From positions 1-22,047 of the forward strand of contig CAZRXG010000054.1 in the NCBI GenBank assembly GCA_964603985.1: a stretch of 22,047 nt of DNA, given 5' to 3'. This document shows, in pieces, positions 1 to 7,087 of the stretch. Numbering within the stretch: position 1 is the first letter of the stretch; every line of letters starts with the position of its first letter. A program made the translations under genes and the position numbers. Source of the DNA: CAZRXG01 sp964603985 (GTDB lineage: Bacteria; Chloroflexota; Anaerolineae; Aggregatilineales; UBA3940). Under the pieces are notes generated by a model. The model had not been told where the DNA came from. It saw nothing but the letters and a program-made list of their open reading frames with translations, and searched no databases.

Positions 1-133
1 TGCCGGGGTAGCCCGGTGGGAACGTAGGCCATCGCCAGAAGACTTTTTGCTTTTTCCCCTCGTGCTGCCCCTTTCGATCGGCTGGGCATCGCCCTTCCAC
101 AAAGTGGGGGAAACTGCCCAGGGGGGCGCTTCT

Positions 134-144
134 TATGCTATGAT
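134..144 (+). promoter_or_regulatory. Possible -10 element(s) for the lipoprotein gene
   Basis: Two overlapping -10-like hexamers, TATGCT (134-139) and TATGAT (139-144), lie about 45-50 bases before the ATG at 189. No convincing -35 is seen at 16-18 bp. If used, transcription would start near 151, which would exclude the upstream in-frame GTG at 150 as the start codon. Confidence 0.3.
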
Positions 145-155
145 GGTATGTGGAA

Positions 156-177
156 CCGCCAGCCATCAGTCTGGCGG
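156..177 (+). promoter_or_regulatory. 5' leader hairpin touching the ribosome binding site
   Basis: CCGCCAG (156-162) and CTGGCGG (171-177) form a perfect 7-bp stem around an 8-nt loop. The 3' arm overlaps the first bases of the Shine-Dalgarno GGGGAGG (176-182), so folding could limit ribosome access. A regulatory role is inferred. Confidence 0.4.
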
Positions 178-188
178 GGAGGCATGCC

Positions 189-1745
189 ATGTCCGGTATA
201 AAGCGCTTTCGCCTGGTAGCCATTCTCGTGCTGGCCCTCGCAACTGTGGGCTGCAATCTGCCCGGCACGCGCCCCAGCAAACCCCTCGTTGATATTCAAT
301 CACCCGCACCTGGAGCGACCGTTTCGGCAGGCGAGCCGCTGGTTATCTCATCGGTTGCCACCGACCCTGACGGTCCTGGTGTCGCGCGCGTCGAGTTGTT
401 TGTGGATGGCGAGTCGGTGCGCGTGATCGAGTCGCCAACCGGCGCGTTGGACGTTTTTGACGTTGCTACCACCTGGACACCGGAGGCTGAGGGCGAGTTG
501 ACCGTTGCAATGGTCGCCTATCGCAAGGATGGCACGCCCAGCGCCCCGGCGACGCTCACCCTCAGTGTGGTCGGGACGGCGACCGACTCTCCCCGGCCTG
601 TGTCCCCTGAGGTCGTCGGCGCGTCGGCAGCCGATGATTCCTCGTCGGCATCCCCCACGCCGAAAAACGAGGTGGAAGCCCAGGGCCGCGTGACGAAGCT
701 CTCCAACATCCGATCTGGCCCGGGACCGTTTTGTGCCATTGTCGGGAAGGCCGACAAAGGCGACGTGATCAACCTGCTGGAGTTGAGCAAAGACAAGCTC
801 TGGTACAAGACCGACTATGTCGGGCAGGTGGGCTGGATCTACACCGGGACGGTCACGCTGCTGGGCGATGTCACCATCCCCGTCGGCAGCCGGACCGGGT
901 GCGCGGGCTGCGGCGACGGCGCGTGCAACCTCAAGGAAACCTGCGACTCGTGCCCGGAGGACTGCGGCGAGTGTTGTGGCAACAAGCTGTGCGAGCCGGA
1001 ATACGGCGAGGATTGTGCCACGTGTGAGGCCGACTGCGGCCCGTGCTGCGGCAACGGCGCCTGTGAGCCGGAACGCGGCGAGGACTGTGCGACCTGCGAG
1101 GCCGACTGCGGCAAGTGCTGCGGCAACGGCGTCTGTGAGAAGGAGCGCGGTGAAAACTGCTCTACCTGCCCGAAGGATTGTGGTAGCTGCTGCGGCAACG
1201 GCAAATGCCAGGCCAATAAAGGCGAAAACTGCTCTACCTGCCCCAAGGACTGCGGCAAGTGCTGCGGCAACGGCAAGTGCGAGGCCAAGTACGACGAGAC
1301 GTGCAAGACCTGCCCTGCTGACTGCGGTGAATGCCCATCGGAGCCGGAATGCGGCGACGGGACGTGTGATTCGGGTGAGGACTGCGAAAGCTGTCCCGCC
1401 GACTGCGGCGAGTGCCCATCGGAGCCGGAGTGCGGTGACGGGACGTGCGATTCGGGTGAGAATTGCACAAGCTGCCCTGACGACTGCGGCGAGTGCCCAT
1501 CGGAGCCGGAGTGCGGTGACGGGACGTGCGATTCGGGCGAGGATTGCGAAAGCTGTCCTGCCGACTGCGGCGAATGTCCCTCGGAGCCGGAATGCGGCGA
1601 CGGGACGTGTGATTCGGATGAGGACTGCGAAAGCTGCCCCGCCGACTGCGGCGAATGCCCCTCGGAGCCGGAGTGCGGCGATGGGACGTGCGATTCGGAT
1701 GAGGACTGTGAAAGCTGCCCCGCCGACTGCGGTGAATGCCCGTAG
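189..1745 (+). CDS. Lipoprotein with Ig-like domain, SH3b domain and eleven six-cysteine repeats
   Basis: A 518-residue predicted surface lipoprotein; no known named gene is recognised. The N-terminus has basic residues, a hydrophobic stretch and a lipobox-like TVGC with Cys22 as the probable lipidation site. A bacterial Ig-like domain covers about residues 32-127, a low-complexity Ser/Pro linker follows, and a bacterial SH3-like domain spans about 164-229 (motif NIRSGPG). Residues 241-518 are eleven tandem repeats of the form C-x4-C-x5/7-C-x2-C-x3-C-x2-C, giving 66 cysteines. The ATG at 189 is preferred over an in-frame GTG at 150 because GGGGAGG lies 6 nt upstream and a hairpin occupies 156-177. 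Ig and SH3b domains usually mediate cell-surface or wall contacts, so an extracellular role with disulfides, or possibly metal binding, is inferred. Adhesion, envelope scaffolding or metal binding cannot be told apart. It stands alone and converges on the CoA-transferase operon. Confidence 0.8.
   Translation: MSGIKRFRLVAILVLALATVGCNLPGTRPSKPLVDIQSPAPGATVSAGEPLVISSVATDPDGPGVARVELFVDGESVRVIESPTGALDVFDVATTWTPEAEGELTVAMVAYRKDGTPSAPATLTLSVVGTATDSPRPVSPEVVGASAADDSSSASPTPKNEVEAQGRVTKLSNIRSGPGPFCAIVGKADKGDVINLLELSKDKLWYKTDYVGQVGWIYTGTVTLLGDVTIPVGSRTGCAGCGDGACNLKETCDSCPEDCGECCGNKLCEPEYGEDCATCEADCGPCCGNGACEPERGEDCATCEADCGKCCGNGVCEKERGENCSTCPKDCGSCCGNGKCQANKGENCSTCPKDCGKCCGNGKCEAKYDETCKTCPADCGECPSEPECGDGTCDSGEDCESCPADCGECPSEPECGDGTCDSGENCTSCPDDCGECPSEPECGDGTCDSGEDCESCPADCGECPSEPECGDGTCDSDEDCESCPADCGECPSEPECGDGTCDSDEDCESCPADCGECP
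909..1742 (+). repeat. In-frame tandem cysteine-rich repeat array (11 units)
   Basis: Units begin at 909, 975, 1047, 1119, 1191, 1263, 1350, 1431, 1512, 1593 and 1674. Units 2-5 are 72 bp and more divergent. Units 7-10 are exactly 81 bp, with unit 11 truncated by the stop codon. These late units share a PSEPE spacer and near-identical DNA, which suggests recent duplication. Each unit encodes a CGxGxC start and a C-PxD-CG end. Confidence 0.9.
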
Positions 1746-1772
1746 GCGTTGGGCTTGAAAGCGCAGATTAGG

Positions 1773-1812
1773 GTGAGCGGAGCCGGTCAGGCTCCGCTCA
1801 CTTGTTTGTGCT
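1773..1812. terminator. Bidirectional terminator between convergent genes
   Basis: GTGAGCGGAGCC (1773-1784) pairs perfectly over 12 bp with GGCTCCGCTCAC (1790-1801) around a 5-nt loop. A T-rich run (TTGTTTGTGCTT) follows on the plus strand. It lies between the stop codons of the lipoprotein gene and the CoA-transferase operon. Function on the minus strand is likely but the tail there is less T-rich. Confidence 0.75.
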
Positions 1813-1814
1813 TC

Positions 1815-2597
1815 CTATATATACAGTCCTGTCGGGTCGATCTCCTCGCGCAGCGTGCGAAGCTCTTCTTTGTTCGGCGGCTCGATTTGCTCGACCTCGC
1901 CCGCGATGAGCATCTCGAAGCCCGTGTTTTCGATCACCTGCTCGACCGTCGCGCCGGGTGCGAGCGCCTCCAGGCGCATGCGGCGGGTTTTCTCGTCAAA
2001 CCCCATGCGCCCCAGCCCGCTGATGACCGCCAGCGGACCGGTTCCGCGCGGCAGACCGGCCTCCTCGCGCGCGCCGGGGCCGGTGAGGTATCCCGGTGTG
2101 GTGATGAAGTCACACTTCTCGACGAAGCGCCGGGTATCGTGGCGCATGATGGCGATCGTTTGCCAGCACAGCGAGCCAACGTCGTTGCCGCCGCCGCTGC
2201 CGGGCAGGCGCACCTTCGGCGGCAGGTAGCTGCCGATGACGGTGCTGTTGAGATTGCCATACGGGTCGATCTGCGCCCCACCCAGGAAGCCGTAGTCGAT
2301 AAACCCGCGCGTGGCCGTCTCCATGATGTCGCAGATGCCCGACGCGGCCAGCGCCTTGTGGAACGTGCGCGCCTCCCCGACGGCCAGCGGCAGCTCCTCC
2401 AGGATGGCGCCCGTCCCGCCGAACTCGAAGATCGGGATCAGGTTGGGCGCGTACAGCCGCTGTGCCAGCGACGCGGCCAGCATCGGGACGCCCGTCCCGA
2501 TGAAGGCGGTCGTGCCGTCCTCGAAGAGCCGCGCGGCCATGCAGATCATCAACTCGGTCGGATTATACTCGTGATCGGTGCCATTCCCGGCCATCAT
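1815..2597 (-). CDS. Family I CoA-transferase, subunit B
   Basis: A 260-residue protein of the glutaconate/3-oxoacid CoA-transferase beta class (GctB/IpdB-like in size). It pairs with the subunit A gene just upstream to move CoA between acyl groups or carboxylates, or to hydrolyse an acyl-CoA as IpdAB does; the substrate cannot be read here. Visible features are the Gly-rich FIGTGVP near residue 32 and FEFGGTGA, whose Glu58 lies about where GctB has its catalytic Glu54 (positional inference, not aligned). Gly-rich segments with GGGND follow, and the C-terminus carries an IENTGFE-type segment. The ATG at 2597 overlaps the subunit A stop in an ATGA arrangement, with GGGAGAGG just upstream, indicating translational coupling. 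A second ATG follows directly and could be the true start. The gene ends at the shared terminator. Confidence 0.85.
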   Translation of the reverse strand: MMAGNGTDHEYNPTELMICMAARLFEDGTTAFIGTGVPMLAASLAQRLYAPNLIPIFEFGGTGAILEELPLAVGEARTFHKALAASGICDIMETATRGFIDYGFLGGAQIDPYGNLNSTVIGSYLPPKVRLPGSGGGNDVGSLCWQTIAIMRHDTRRFVEKCDFITTPGYLTGPGAREEAGLPRGTGPLAVISGLGRMGFDEKTRRMRLEALAPGATVEQVIENTGFEMLIAGEVEQIEPPNKEELRTLREEIDPTGLYI

Positions 2598-3574
2598 CGC
2601 CTCTCCCGTCCTTCGCGAACCTGCTCCAGCCGCTCCTCGCCCACCCATTCCAGGTATGCGCTGTGATCGGGCAGGTCGTGGATCGTCTCCTTGAGGTAGG
2701 CATCGGCTCCCTCGGCCGTCTTGCTGGCCTCCACCCAGGCCTGGATCTCCGGCTCGTCGCGGCAGTAGAGGTAGGCCATCTCGCCGGGATGCGAGCCAAA
2801 CGGCGCGTGAACGACCGCGTCAACCAGGTAGTAAGGGATCAGCGTGCGCTCCGGGTATCTGCGGATCTCGTCGGTCGAGATGATCTCTTCCGCGCTGATG
2901 ATCAGCCGCTTGCAGGCCCGTGCCATCTCGACGCCGAAGCCGCTGATCCCCTCGATCTGGCAGTTGCCGTACTTATCCGCCCGGTGCACGTGGATCAGCC
3001 CCACGTCGAGGATCAGGGCCGGGATAAGCGCCACTTTCATCCCCGTGAAGGGGTCGCGAACCACTTTGGCGGCGCTGCGTTTGAGTGTGTCGGTGCCCAG
3101 CATCGAGCGCGCCGGGATGAAGGGCACGCCCATGGCCGCCGCCTTGAAGCGCCACGTGATCGCCCCGTTGCTCCACTCGACCGTCGTGTCGATCTGCCCG
3201 CTTTCGACGGCACGGCGCAGCGCGTTGCTGACGCCGTACACCTCCAGCCCGATGTAAGTCACGTCCAGCTTACGCACCAGCCCTGCCGCGATCAACAGAT
3301 CCAGCTCGGTCACGCCCTGCCCGGCCAGCCGCAGGTCTTTTTTGCCCTGCCGGACGACCTCGCGCGTCAGTGACATCGGCGCGCGCACCGTGCCGTACAG
3401 TTCCGTGCCCAGGTAACAGCCGTCGGTGACGAACTGCTCGACAGCCTCTCGCTCGCTCATCACCTTATCTACCGGCTTGTGCGCTTTCTTTTCGCGGTTC
3501 CATTCGCGGAACGCGTCCAGGTCGGGCGGTTGGATTAACTCCCCAACCCCCGCTTCGAGGATTTCAAATTCCAT
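2594..3574 (-). CDS. Family I CoA-transferase, subunit A
   Basis: A 326-residue protein matching the glutaconate CoA-transferase alpha class in length and motifs. Recognisable blocks are DGCYLGTELYGTVRAP near residue 51, VEWSNG followed by GVPFIPARSMLGTD near 133-160, and HAPFGSHPGEM near 253-263, which resembles the conserved HPGEM-like motif of subunit A proteins. It forms a heteromer with the overlapping subunit B. AGGAGGGG lies 3 nt before the ATG, a short but strong ribosome binding site. The two genes form a stand-alone operon; no dehydrogenase, thiolase or aromatic degradation gene lies beside them, so the substrate (acetoacetate, glutaconate, a ring-cleavage product or other) is open. 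The upstream neighbour is the tmRNA gene on the same strand. Confidence 0.87.
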   Translation of the reverse strand: MEFEILEAGVGELIQPPDLDAFREWNREKKAHKPVDKVMSEREAVEQFVTDGCYLGTELYGTVRAPMSLTREVVRQGKKDLRLAGQGVTELDLLIAAGLVRKLDVTYIGLEVYGVSNALRRAVESGQIDTTVEWSNGAITWRFKAAAMGVPFIPARSMLGTDTLKRSAAKVVRDPFTGMKVALIPALILDVGLIHVHRADKYGNCQIEGISGFGVEMARACKRLIISAEEIISTDEIRRYPERTLIPYYLVDAVVHAPFGSHPGEMAYLYCRDEPEIQAWVEASKTAEGADAYLKETIHDLPDHSAYLEWVGEERLEQVREGRERR

Positions 3575-3638
3575 AGTCCCCTCCTATGGCTGTGTGTGGT
3601 CTGCTTGCAGAGGATAACCGGCCCAGGCAGTTGGCCTG

Positions 3639-3649
3639 ATTCTATTCTA
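3639..3649 (-). promoter_or_regulatory. Weak promoter-like -10 pair for the CoA-transferase operon
   Basis: Read on the minus strand, two overlapping TAGAAT hexamers occur at 3649-3644 and 3644-3639, about 65-75 nt before the subunit A start. No good -35 is found at the normal distance. It lies downstream of the tmRNA terminator, so the operon needs a promoter here or depends on read-through. Confidence 0.25.
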
Positions 3650-3673
3650 ATGGATTTTCGCCGGGATCTGGGT

Positions 3674-3710
3674 AACAAAATGACCCACCCACGATCACGG
3701 GGTGGGTCAT
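3674..3710 (-). terminator. Rho-independent terminator of the tmRNA gene
   Basis: ATGACCCACCC (3680-3690) and GGGTGGGTCAT (3700-3710) form a perfect 11-bp stem with a 9-nt loop. On the minus strand it is followed by TTTTGTT (3680-3674). It begins about 10 nt after the mature tmRNA 3' end. Confidence 0.85.
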
Positions 3711-3719
3711 CGGTGCTGA

Positions 3720-4105
3720 TGGAGATGGTGGGAGTCGAACCCACGTCTGAAGAGTTAGAGCACCCACGTCTACGAGCATAGTCGGCTGTTTGTTTTCGCC
3801 GGGGCGAACGCCTGCCGACCGGCTTAGGCCCGGGCTAGTCGCTGTTTGGTCTTAGGTGCAGCCCAGCAACTCGACTACACCGCACCTGGGGCCTTCATGA
3901 CGCCCGCTGGCTGGCCCGACCCCGGAAAGGCCAGGCGGACGTGGCTCCTCGCAAGGAGCCAGCTCTGCTCAGGCTGTCTTATGCAGCCATCGCGAGAGCA
4001 GGTGTCTGCTCGTTGGCAGTTATGTTTTGCCTCTTGTTATCGGGGGTGAGGCGCCCCGGCTCGCAGTGAGATTTCAGCCCTCCCCATCGAAGCCATTTCA
4101 TCCCC
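3720..4105 (-). ncRNA. ssrA: tmRNA (transfer-messenger RNA)
   Basis: A 386-nt tmRNA that rescues stalled ribosomes with SmpB by adding a degradation tag. The 5' end reads GGGGAUG followed by AAAUGGCUUCGAUGGGG, close to the conserved tmRNA 5' domain. The 3' end carries a T-arm (GGGTTCGACTCCCAC), then CAUCUCC and the discriminator A. The seven-pair acceptor stem GGGGAUG/CAUCUCC closes with one G-U pair. The 3' CCA is not encoded and must be added. Several GC-rich pseudoknot-like segments lie between. A clear tag reading frame sits near the 5' third. It has its own sigma70-like promoter and a strong terminator. Confidence 0.95.
3979..4017 (-). other. tmRNA tag-peptide reading frame
   Basis: The resume codon is inferred to be GCC at 4017-4015, preceded by CATAACT as in many tmRNAs. 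The frame reads ANEQTPALAMAA and stops at TAA (3981-3979). It has the usual A-N start and a small hydrophobic C-terminus. The last residues are MAA where LAA is common. Confidence 0.85.
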
Positions 4106-4115
4106 TGCTGTATAT

Positions 4116-4144
4116 ATGATAGACCATTTGGTCTGTTTTGTCCA
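4116..4144 (-). promoter_or_regulatory. tmRNA promoter
   Basis: On the minus strand TGGACA (4144-4139) is a -35 matching the consensus at 5 of 6 positions. It is separated by 17 bp from TATCAT (4121-4116). The mature RNA begins 10 nt after the -10, compatible with a primary start a few bases upstream and 5' processing by RNase P. Confidence 0.7.
4121..4134. promoter_or_regulatory. Palindrome inside the tmRNA promoter spacer
   Basis: AGACCA-tt-TGGTCT is a 6-bp inverted repeat lying between the -35 and -10 of the tmRNA promoter, overlapping one base of the -10. This position would suit an operator. No binding protein is suggested by the sequence. Confidence 0.3.
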
Positions 4145-4223
4145 GTTCAGTCTGGGCCGCGCTTCGCGGGTCAACCGGGTTCGAAGTCGGCCCGATCACT
4201 GCCGCATATTCCGCCTGATGGTG

Positions 4224-4229
4224 TATAAT
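4224..4229 (+). promoter_or_regulatory. Probable -10 of the LuxR-type regulator gene
   Basis: A perfect TATAAT lies 36 nt before the proposed GTG start at 4266. The -35 region is weak (nothing close to TTGACA at 16-18 bp), which may indicate activator dependence. Transcription would start near 4236, which excludes the in-frame ATGs at 4116 and 4218. Confidence 0.5.
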
Positions 4230-4265
4230 CCTTCCGTCTGCGAGGAACCCGCGAGGACTTACGTC

Positions 4266-6923
4266 GTGGCCGATGCCCTGTTAGCGACCAAACTCTATAA
4301 GCCCGCCGTCCGGCCTGGCCGGATCGCCCGGCCCCGTCTGCTCACCCGCCTGGACGAAGCGCAAAGCCGCAGGCTCGCCCTGGTGTCGGCCCCGGCGGGG
4401 TTCGGGAAAACCACCCTGGTCAGCACCTGGCTGGAAGACCGGGAACCGGTTGGCTGGTTCTCGGTAGACGAGGGCGACAACGACCCCGTTCGCTTCCTCA
4501 GCTACTTCGTGGCCGCGCTCCAGCAGGTCGATGGGGGCATCGGGCAAAGCCTTCAGCGTGTGCTCAACTCCCCCCAACTGCCGTCCACCGAGTCGGCCAT
4601 GACGATGCTGATCAACGACATCGTTGGCGTGGATAGGCCCCTCATCCTCGTCCTGGATGACTACCACCTGATCGACAGCCGCTACGTCCACGAGGTGCTT
4701 CGCTTCCTGCTGGAGAACCAGCCGCCCACGATGCACGTGATCATCGTCACGCGTGAGGACCCACCCTTCTCGCTCGCAAATCTGCGCGCCAGGGGTCAGC
4801 TTGTCGAACTGCGGGCCGACGACCTGCGGTTCACGCCTGAGGAGACGCTTCGCTTCCTGCGTGACTCGATGGGGCTTGACGTGTCTGCCGACATTGCCGC
4901 TATCCTTGAGCAGCGCACCGAGGGCTGGGCGGCTGGCCTGCAGATGGCGGCCCTGTCTTTGAAGGATCAGGGGGACATCGGGCGGTTTGTGGACAGCTTT
5001 GGTGGCAGTGATGTGTTCGTCCTGGATTACCTGACCGAGGAAGTGCTGCGCCGCCAGCCGGAGCACGTGCAGGCGTTCCTGCTGCAAACCTCGATCCTCG
5101 ACCGCCTGCACGCTCCCCTGTGCGACGCCGTCACCGGGCGGGATGACAGCCAGGCCATGCTGGAGACGCTTCAGCAGGAAAACCTGTTCCTGATCCCGCT
5201 TGACAACCGGCGGCTTTATTATCGTTATTATCACCTGTTTCTCGATGTTCTGCGCAGCCACCTCAACCGCAAGCACGCCAGCCTGATCCCCGACCTGCAC
5301 CGCCGCGCTGCCCGCTGGTACGCGGGGCACGCGATGTTTGAAGAGGCCATCGATCATGCCTTGAAGGGGCAGGACTATGAGGAGGCTGTGGGCATGCTCG
5401 AGCAGGTGGCCGAGGATACCCTGATGCGCGGCGAGGCGCTGATCCTGCGGCGTTGGCTGGAAAGCCTGCCGGAGGACGTCATCCTCTCCAGTCCCCACCT
5501 GTGCATTTTCCACGCCCTGACCCTGCTTCTGGCGTGGAAGCAGCCGGCAGTCGAAGCCCGGTTGCAGGCTGCCAATGCGCAGGGAACGCTTACCGGCGAG
5601 GTGGCAGCCGTCAAATCCCTTATTTCTGTGATTCAGGAGACCAGCGACCAGGTGGTCGCTTACGCCCAGCAGGCACTTGAGCACCTGCCCGAGTCCAGCG
5701 TCCTGCTGCGCGACCTTGCCCACTGGAGCATCGCCCTGGGGCACTACCTGGGTGGTGACGAGGCCACTGCGCACCGCCTGCTCACCGAGGCCACTGTTAG
5801 GAGCAATGCCAGGGGGAACGTGTTCATCGCCCTGCTTGCGCTGTACCTGCTGGCCGTGTCCCAGATGGCCCAGGGCTATCTGAATCGGGTGGAAGAGCTT
5901 TACCGCCAGATGGTCAGCATCGTCGATTTGCAGGAGCGCCGCATCATCTTCTCCGGCCTTGCCAGCCTGGCGTACGGCGACCTGCTGCGCGAGCGCGGCG
6001 ACCTTGAGGGCGCGGAGCGCTACCTGGAGGAGGGGATCGCGCTGAGCCGGCAGTTTGGGACTCCGGTGCTCCTGGTCAACGTGTACACCGATCTGGCCCG
6101 CACGAAGCATTCGCAGGGCGATGTCGAAGCCGCCTTCGACTTGATCAACCGGGCCGAGCAGCACGCCAGGCAGGAGGGGGCGCATCCCTTTGCCATGGTT
6201 CAGCTTGAGACCTTCCGCATCCAGTTTCTGATCGCGGCCAACAGGCTGTCGGAGGTCGAGCCGTGGCTGGCGGAGCGCACCCACCCGGATCGCGACCTGC
6301 CGTATACCCTGTACCCGGATGTGCCGTTTGTTTGCGAGATGGAGAGCTTCACGCTGGTCCGGGTTTTGCTTGCCCAGGGCCGCCACGCCGAGGCCGCCGC
6401 GCTTGTCGAGCATACGTTGGAGATGGCCTACGTGCCTGCCCTGCGCATCGAAGGACTGCTCCTTAAGGCCCTCGTCCTCCATGCCGCCGGGGAGCCAGAA
6501 GCCGCTTTTTCGGCCCTGGGCGAGTCCCTCATGCTCGCCGAGCCGGAGGGATTCTGCCGCCTCTTCGCCGACGAAGGGCCTGCGATGGACGCCCTGCTTC
6601 GGGATTACCTGAAGGCATCGCGTGCCGCGCCTGCCGTAGAGCAGTATGCTCGCTACCTGCTGGCTAACATTGAAGCGCCGACGAGACCGCACGAGGCTCC
6701 GCGCAGGCAGGCCCCTGTGCTGGTCGAGCCGCTGAGCGACCGCGAGCGCGACATCCTGGCGCTGGTCGCTGATGGGCTTACCAACCAGGAGATCGCCCTC
6801 AGGCTGTCACTCAGCCTGAACACGGTCAAGTGGCATCTGTACAACGCCTACAGCAAGCTGAGCGTGCGCAACCGCACCGAGGCCGTGACGCGGGCACGAG
6901 AGCTTGGCCTGCTTCCCTCCTGA
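4266..6923 (+). CDS. MalT-like LuxR-family transcriptional regulator (STAND ATPase, TPR-like, HTH)
   Basis: An 885-residue regulator of the MalT/LAL type. The N-terminus LLATKLYKP...RPRLLTRL is the usual family opening. A Walker A motif PAGFGKTT lies at residues 43-50, the block GWFSVDEGDNDPVRF follows, and a Walker B LILVLDDYH sits near 126-134. An alpha-helical TPR-like sensor region covers roughly 400-800. The C-terminal LuxR helix-turn-helix, about 820-880, begins PLSDRERDILALVADGLTNQ and continues with NTVKWHLYNAYSKL. In this class, effector and ATP binding cause oligomerisation and DNA binding; the ligand is unknown here. GTG at 4266 is chosen because family homology begins there, GAGG lies 8 nt upstream and a TATAAT at 4224 falls within the longer frame. 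The following ABC transporter genes are the obvious candidate targets by position, which is inference only. Confidence 0.9.
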   Translation: MADALLATKLYKPAVRPGRIARPRLLTRLDEAQSRRLALVSAPAGFGKTTLVSTWLEDREPVGWFSVDEGDNDPVRFLSYFVAALQQVDGGIGQSLQRVLNSPQLPSTESAMTMLINDIVGVDRPLILVLDDYHLIDSRYVHEVLRFLLENQPPTMHVIIVTREDPPFSLANLRARGQLVELRADDLRFTPEETLRFLRDSMGLDVSADIAAILEQRTEGWAAGLQMAALSLKDQGDIGRFVDSFGGSDVFVLDYLTEEVLRRQPEHVQAFLLQTSILDRLHAPLCDAVTGRDDSQAMLETLQQENLFLIPLDNRRLYYRYYHLFLDVLRSHLNRKHASLIPDLHRRAARWYAGHAMFEEAIDHALKGQDYEEAVGMLEQVAEDTLMRGEALILRRWLESLPEDVILSSPHLCIFHALTLLLAWKQPAVEARLQAANAQGTLTGEVAAVKSLISVIQETSDQVVAYAQQALEHLPESSVLLRDLAHWSIALGHYLGGDEATAHRLLTEATVRSNARGNVFIALLALYLLAVSQMAQGYLNRVEELYRQMVSIVDLQERRIIFSGLASLAYGDLLRERGDLEGAERYLEEGIALSRQFGTPVLLVNVYTDLARTKHSQGDVEAAFDLINRAEQHARQEGAHPFAMVQLETFRIQFLIAANRLSEVEPWLAERTHPDRDLPYTLYPDVPFVCEMESFTLVRVLLAQGRHAEAAALVEHTLEMAYVPALRIEGLLLKALVLHAAGEPEAAFSALGESLMLAEPEGFCRLFADEGPAMDALLRDYLKASRAAPAVEQYARYLLANIEAPTRPHEAPRRQAPVLVEPLSDRERDILALVADGLTNQEIALRLSLSLNTVKWHLYNAYSKLSVRNRTEAVTRARELGLLPS

Positions 6924-7006
6924 CCCATCCCCCCTTCATCTCAATAGCATATCCCCCAGGCCATGTGGGTTTTGGGTGCTGATCCACCCTCAACTCCACC
7001 CCCACC

Positions 7007-7022
7007 CCACACTTTTGTGTGG
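7007..7022 (+). other. Small hairpin between regulator and ABC genes
   Basis: CCACAC (7007-7012) and GTGTGG (7017-7022) form a 6-bp stem with a TTTT loop. It lies just upstream of the ABC promoter. It has no T-run after it, so it is a poor intrinsic terminator; it could be an operator-like dyad. The rest of 6924-7006 is C-rich without clear structure. Confidence 0.3.
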
Positions 7023-7051
7023 TGACTTCCATACCGTCCGGGCAGTATGAT
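7022..7051 (+). promoter_or_regulatory. Probable promoter of the ABC transporter genes
   Basis: GTGACT (7022-7027, 4 of 6 matches to the -35 consensus) is followed after 18 bp by TATGAT (7046-7051). It lies 36 nt before the GTG start of the ATPase gene. Confidence 0.45.
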
Positions 7052-7087
7052 GAACCTGACAGAGCATCCTTAGTGGGAGAATGAGAC

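Noticed and set aside
1..133. T-rich and dyad sequence before the lipoprotein gene (CTGGGCA with TGCCCAG at about 84-122)
   Set aside because: The stem encloses a long loop and no gene end is visible upstream in the window, so neither a terminator nor an operator can be supported.
909..1742. Tandem repeats considered as a CRISPR array or non-coding satellite
   Set aside because: The period is 72-81 bp with no unique spacers, and every unit stays in frame with conserved cysteines.
1749..3373. Plus-strand open frames opposite the CoA-transferase genes
   Set aside because: Low-complexity Arg/Ala-rich shadows of well-conserved minus-strand proteins.
3846..4049. Short plus-strand open frame inside the tmRNA locus
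   Set aside because: The sequence is fully explained by the structured tmRNA on the minus strand.
4116..4265. Longer N-terminus of the LuxR-type protein from ATG 4116 or 4218
   Set aside because: The first 50 residues do not resemble the family, and a TATAAT at 4224 with a GAGG before GTG 4266 supports the later start.
4281..6692. 803-codon open frame on the minus strand opposite the LuxR-type gene
   Set aside because: It mirrors a gene with full MalT-family motifs, has no recognisable domain and is explained by GC-rich codon bias on the opposite strand.
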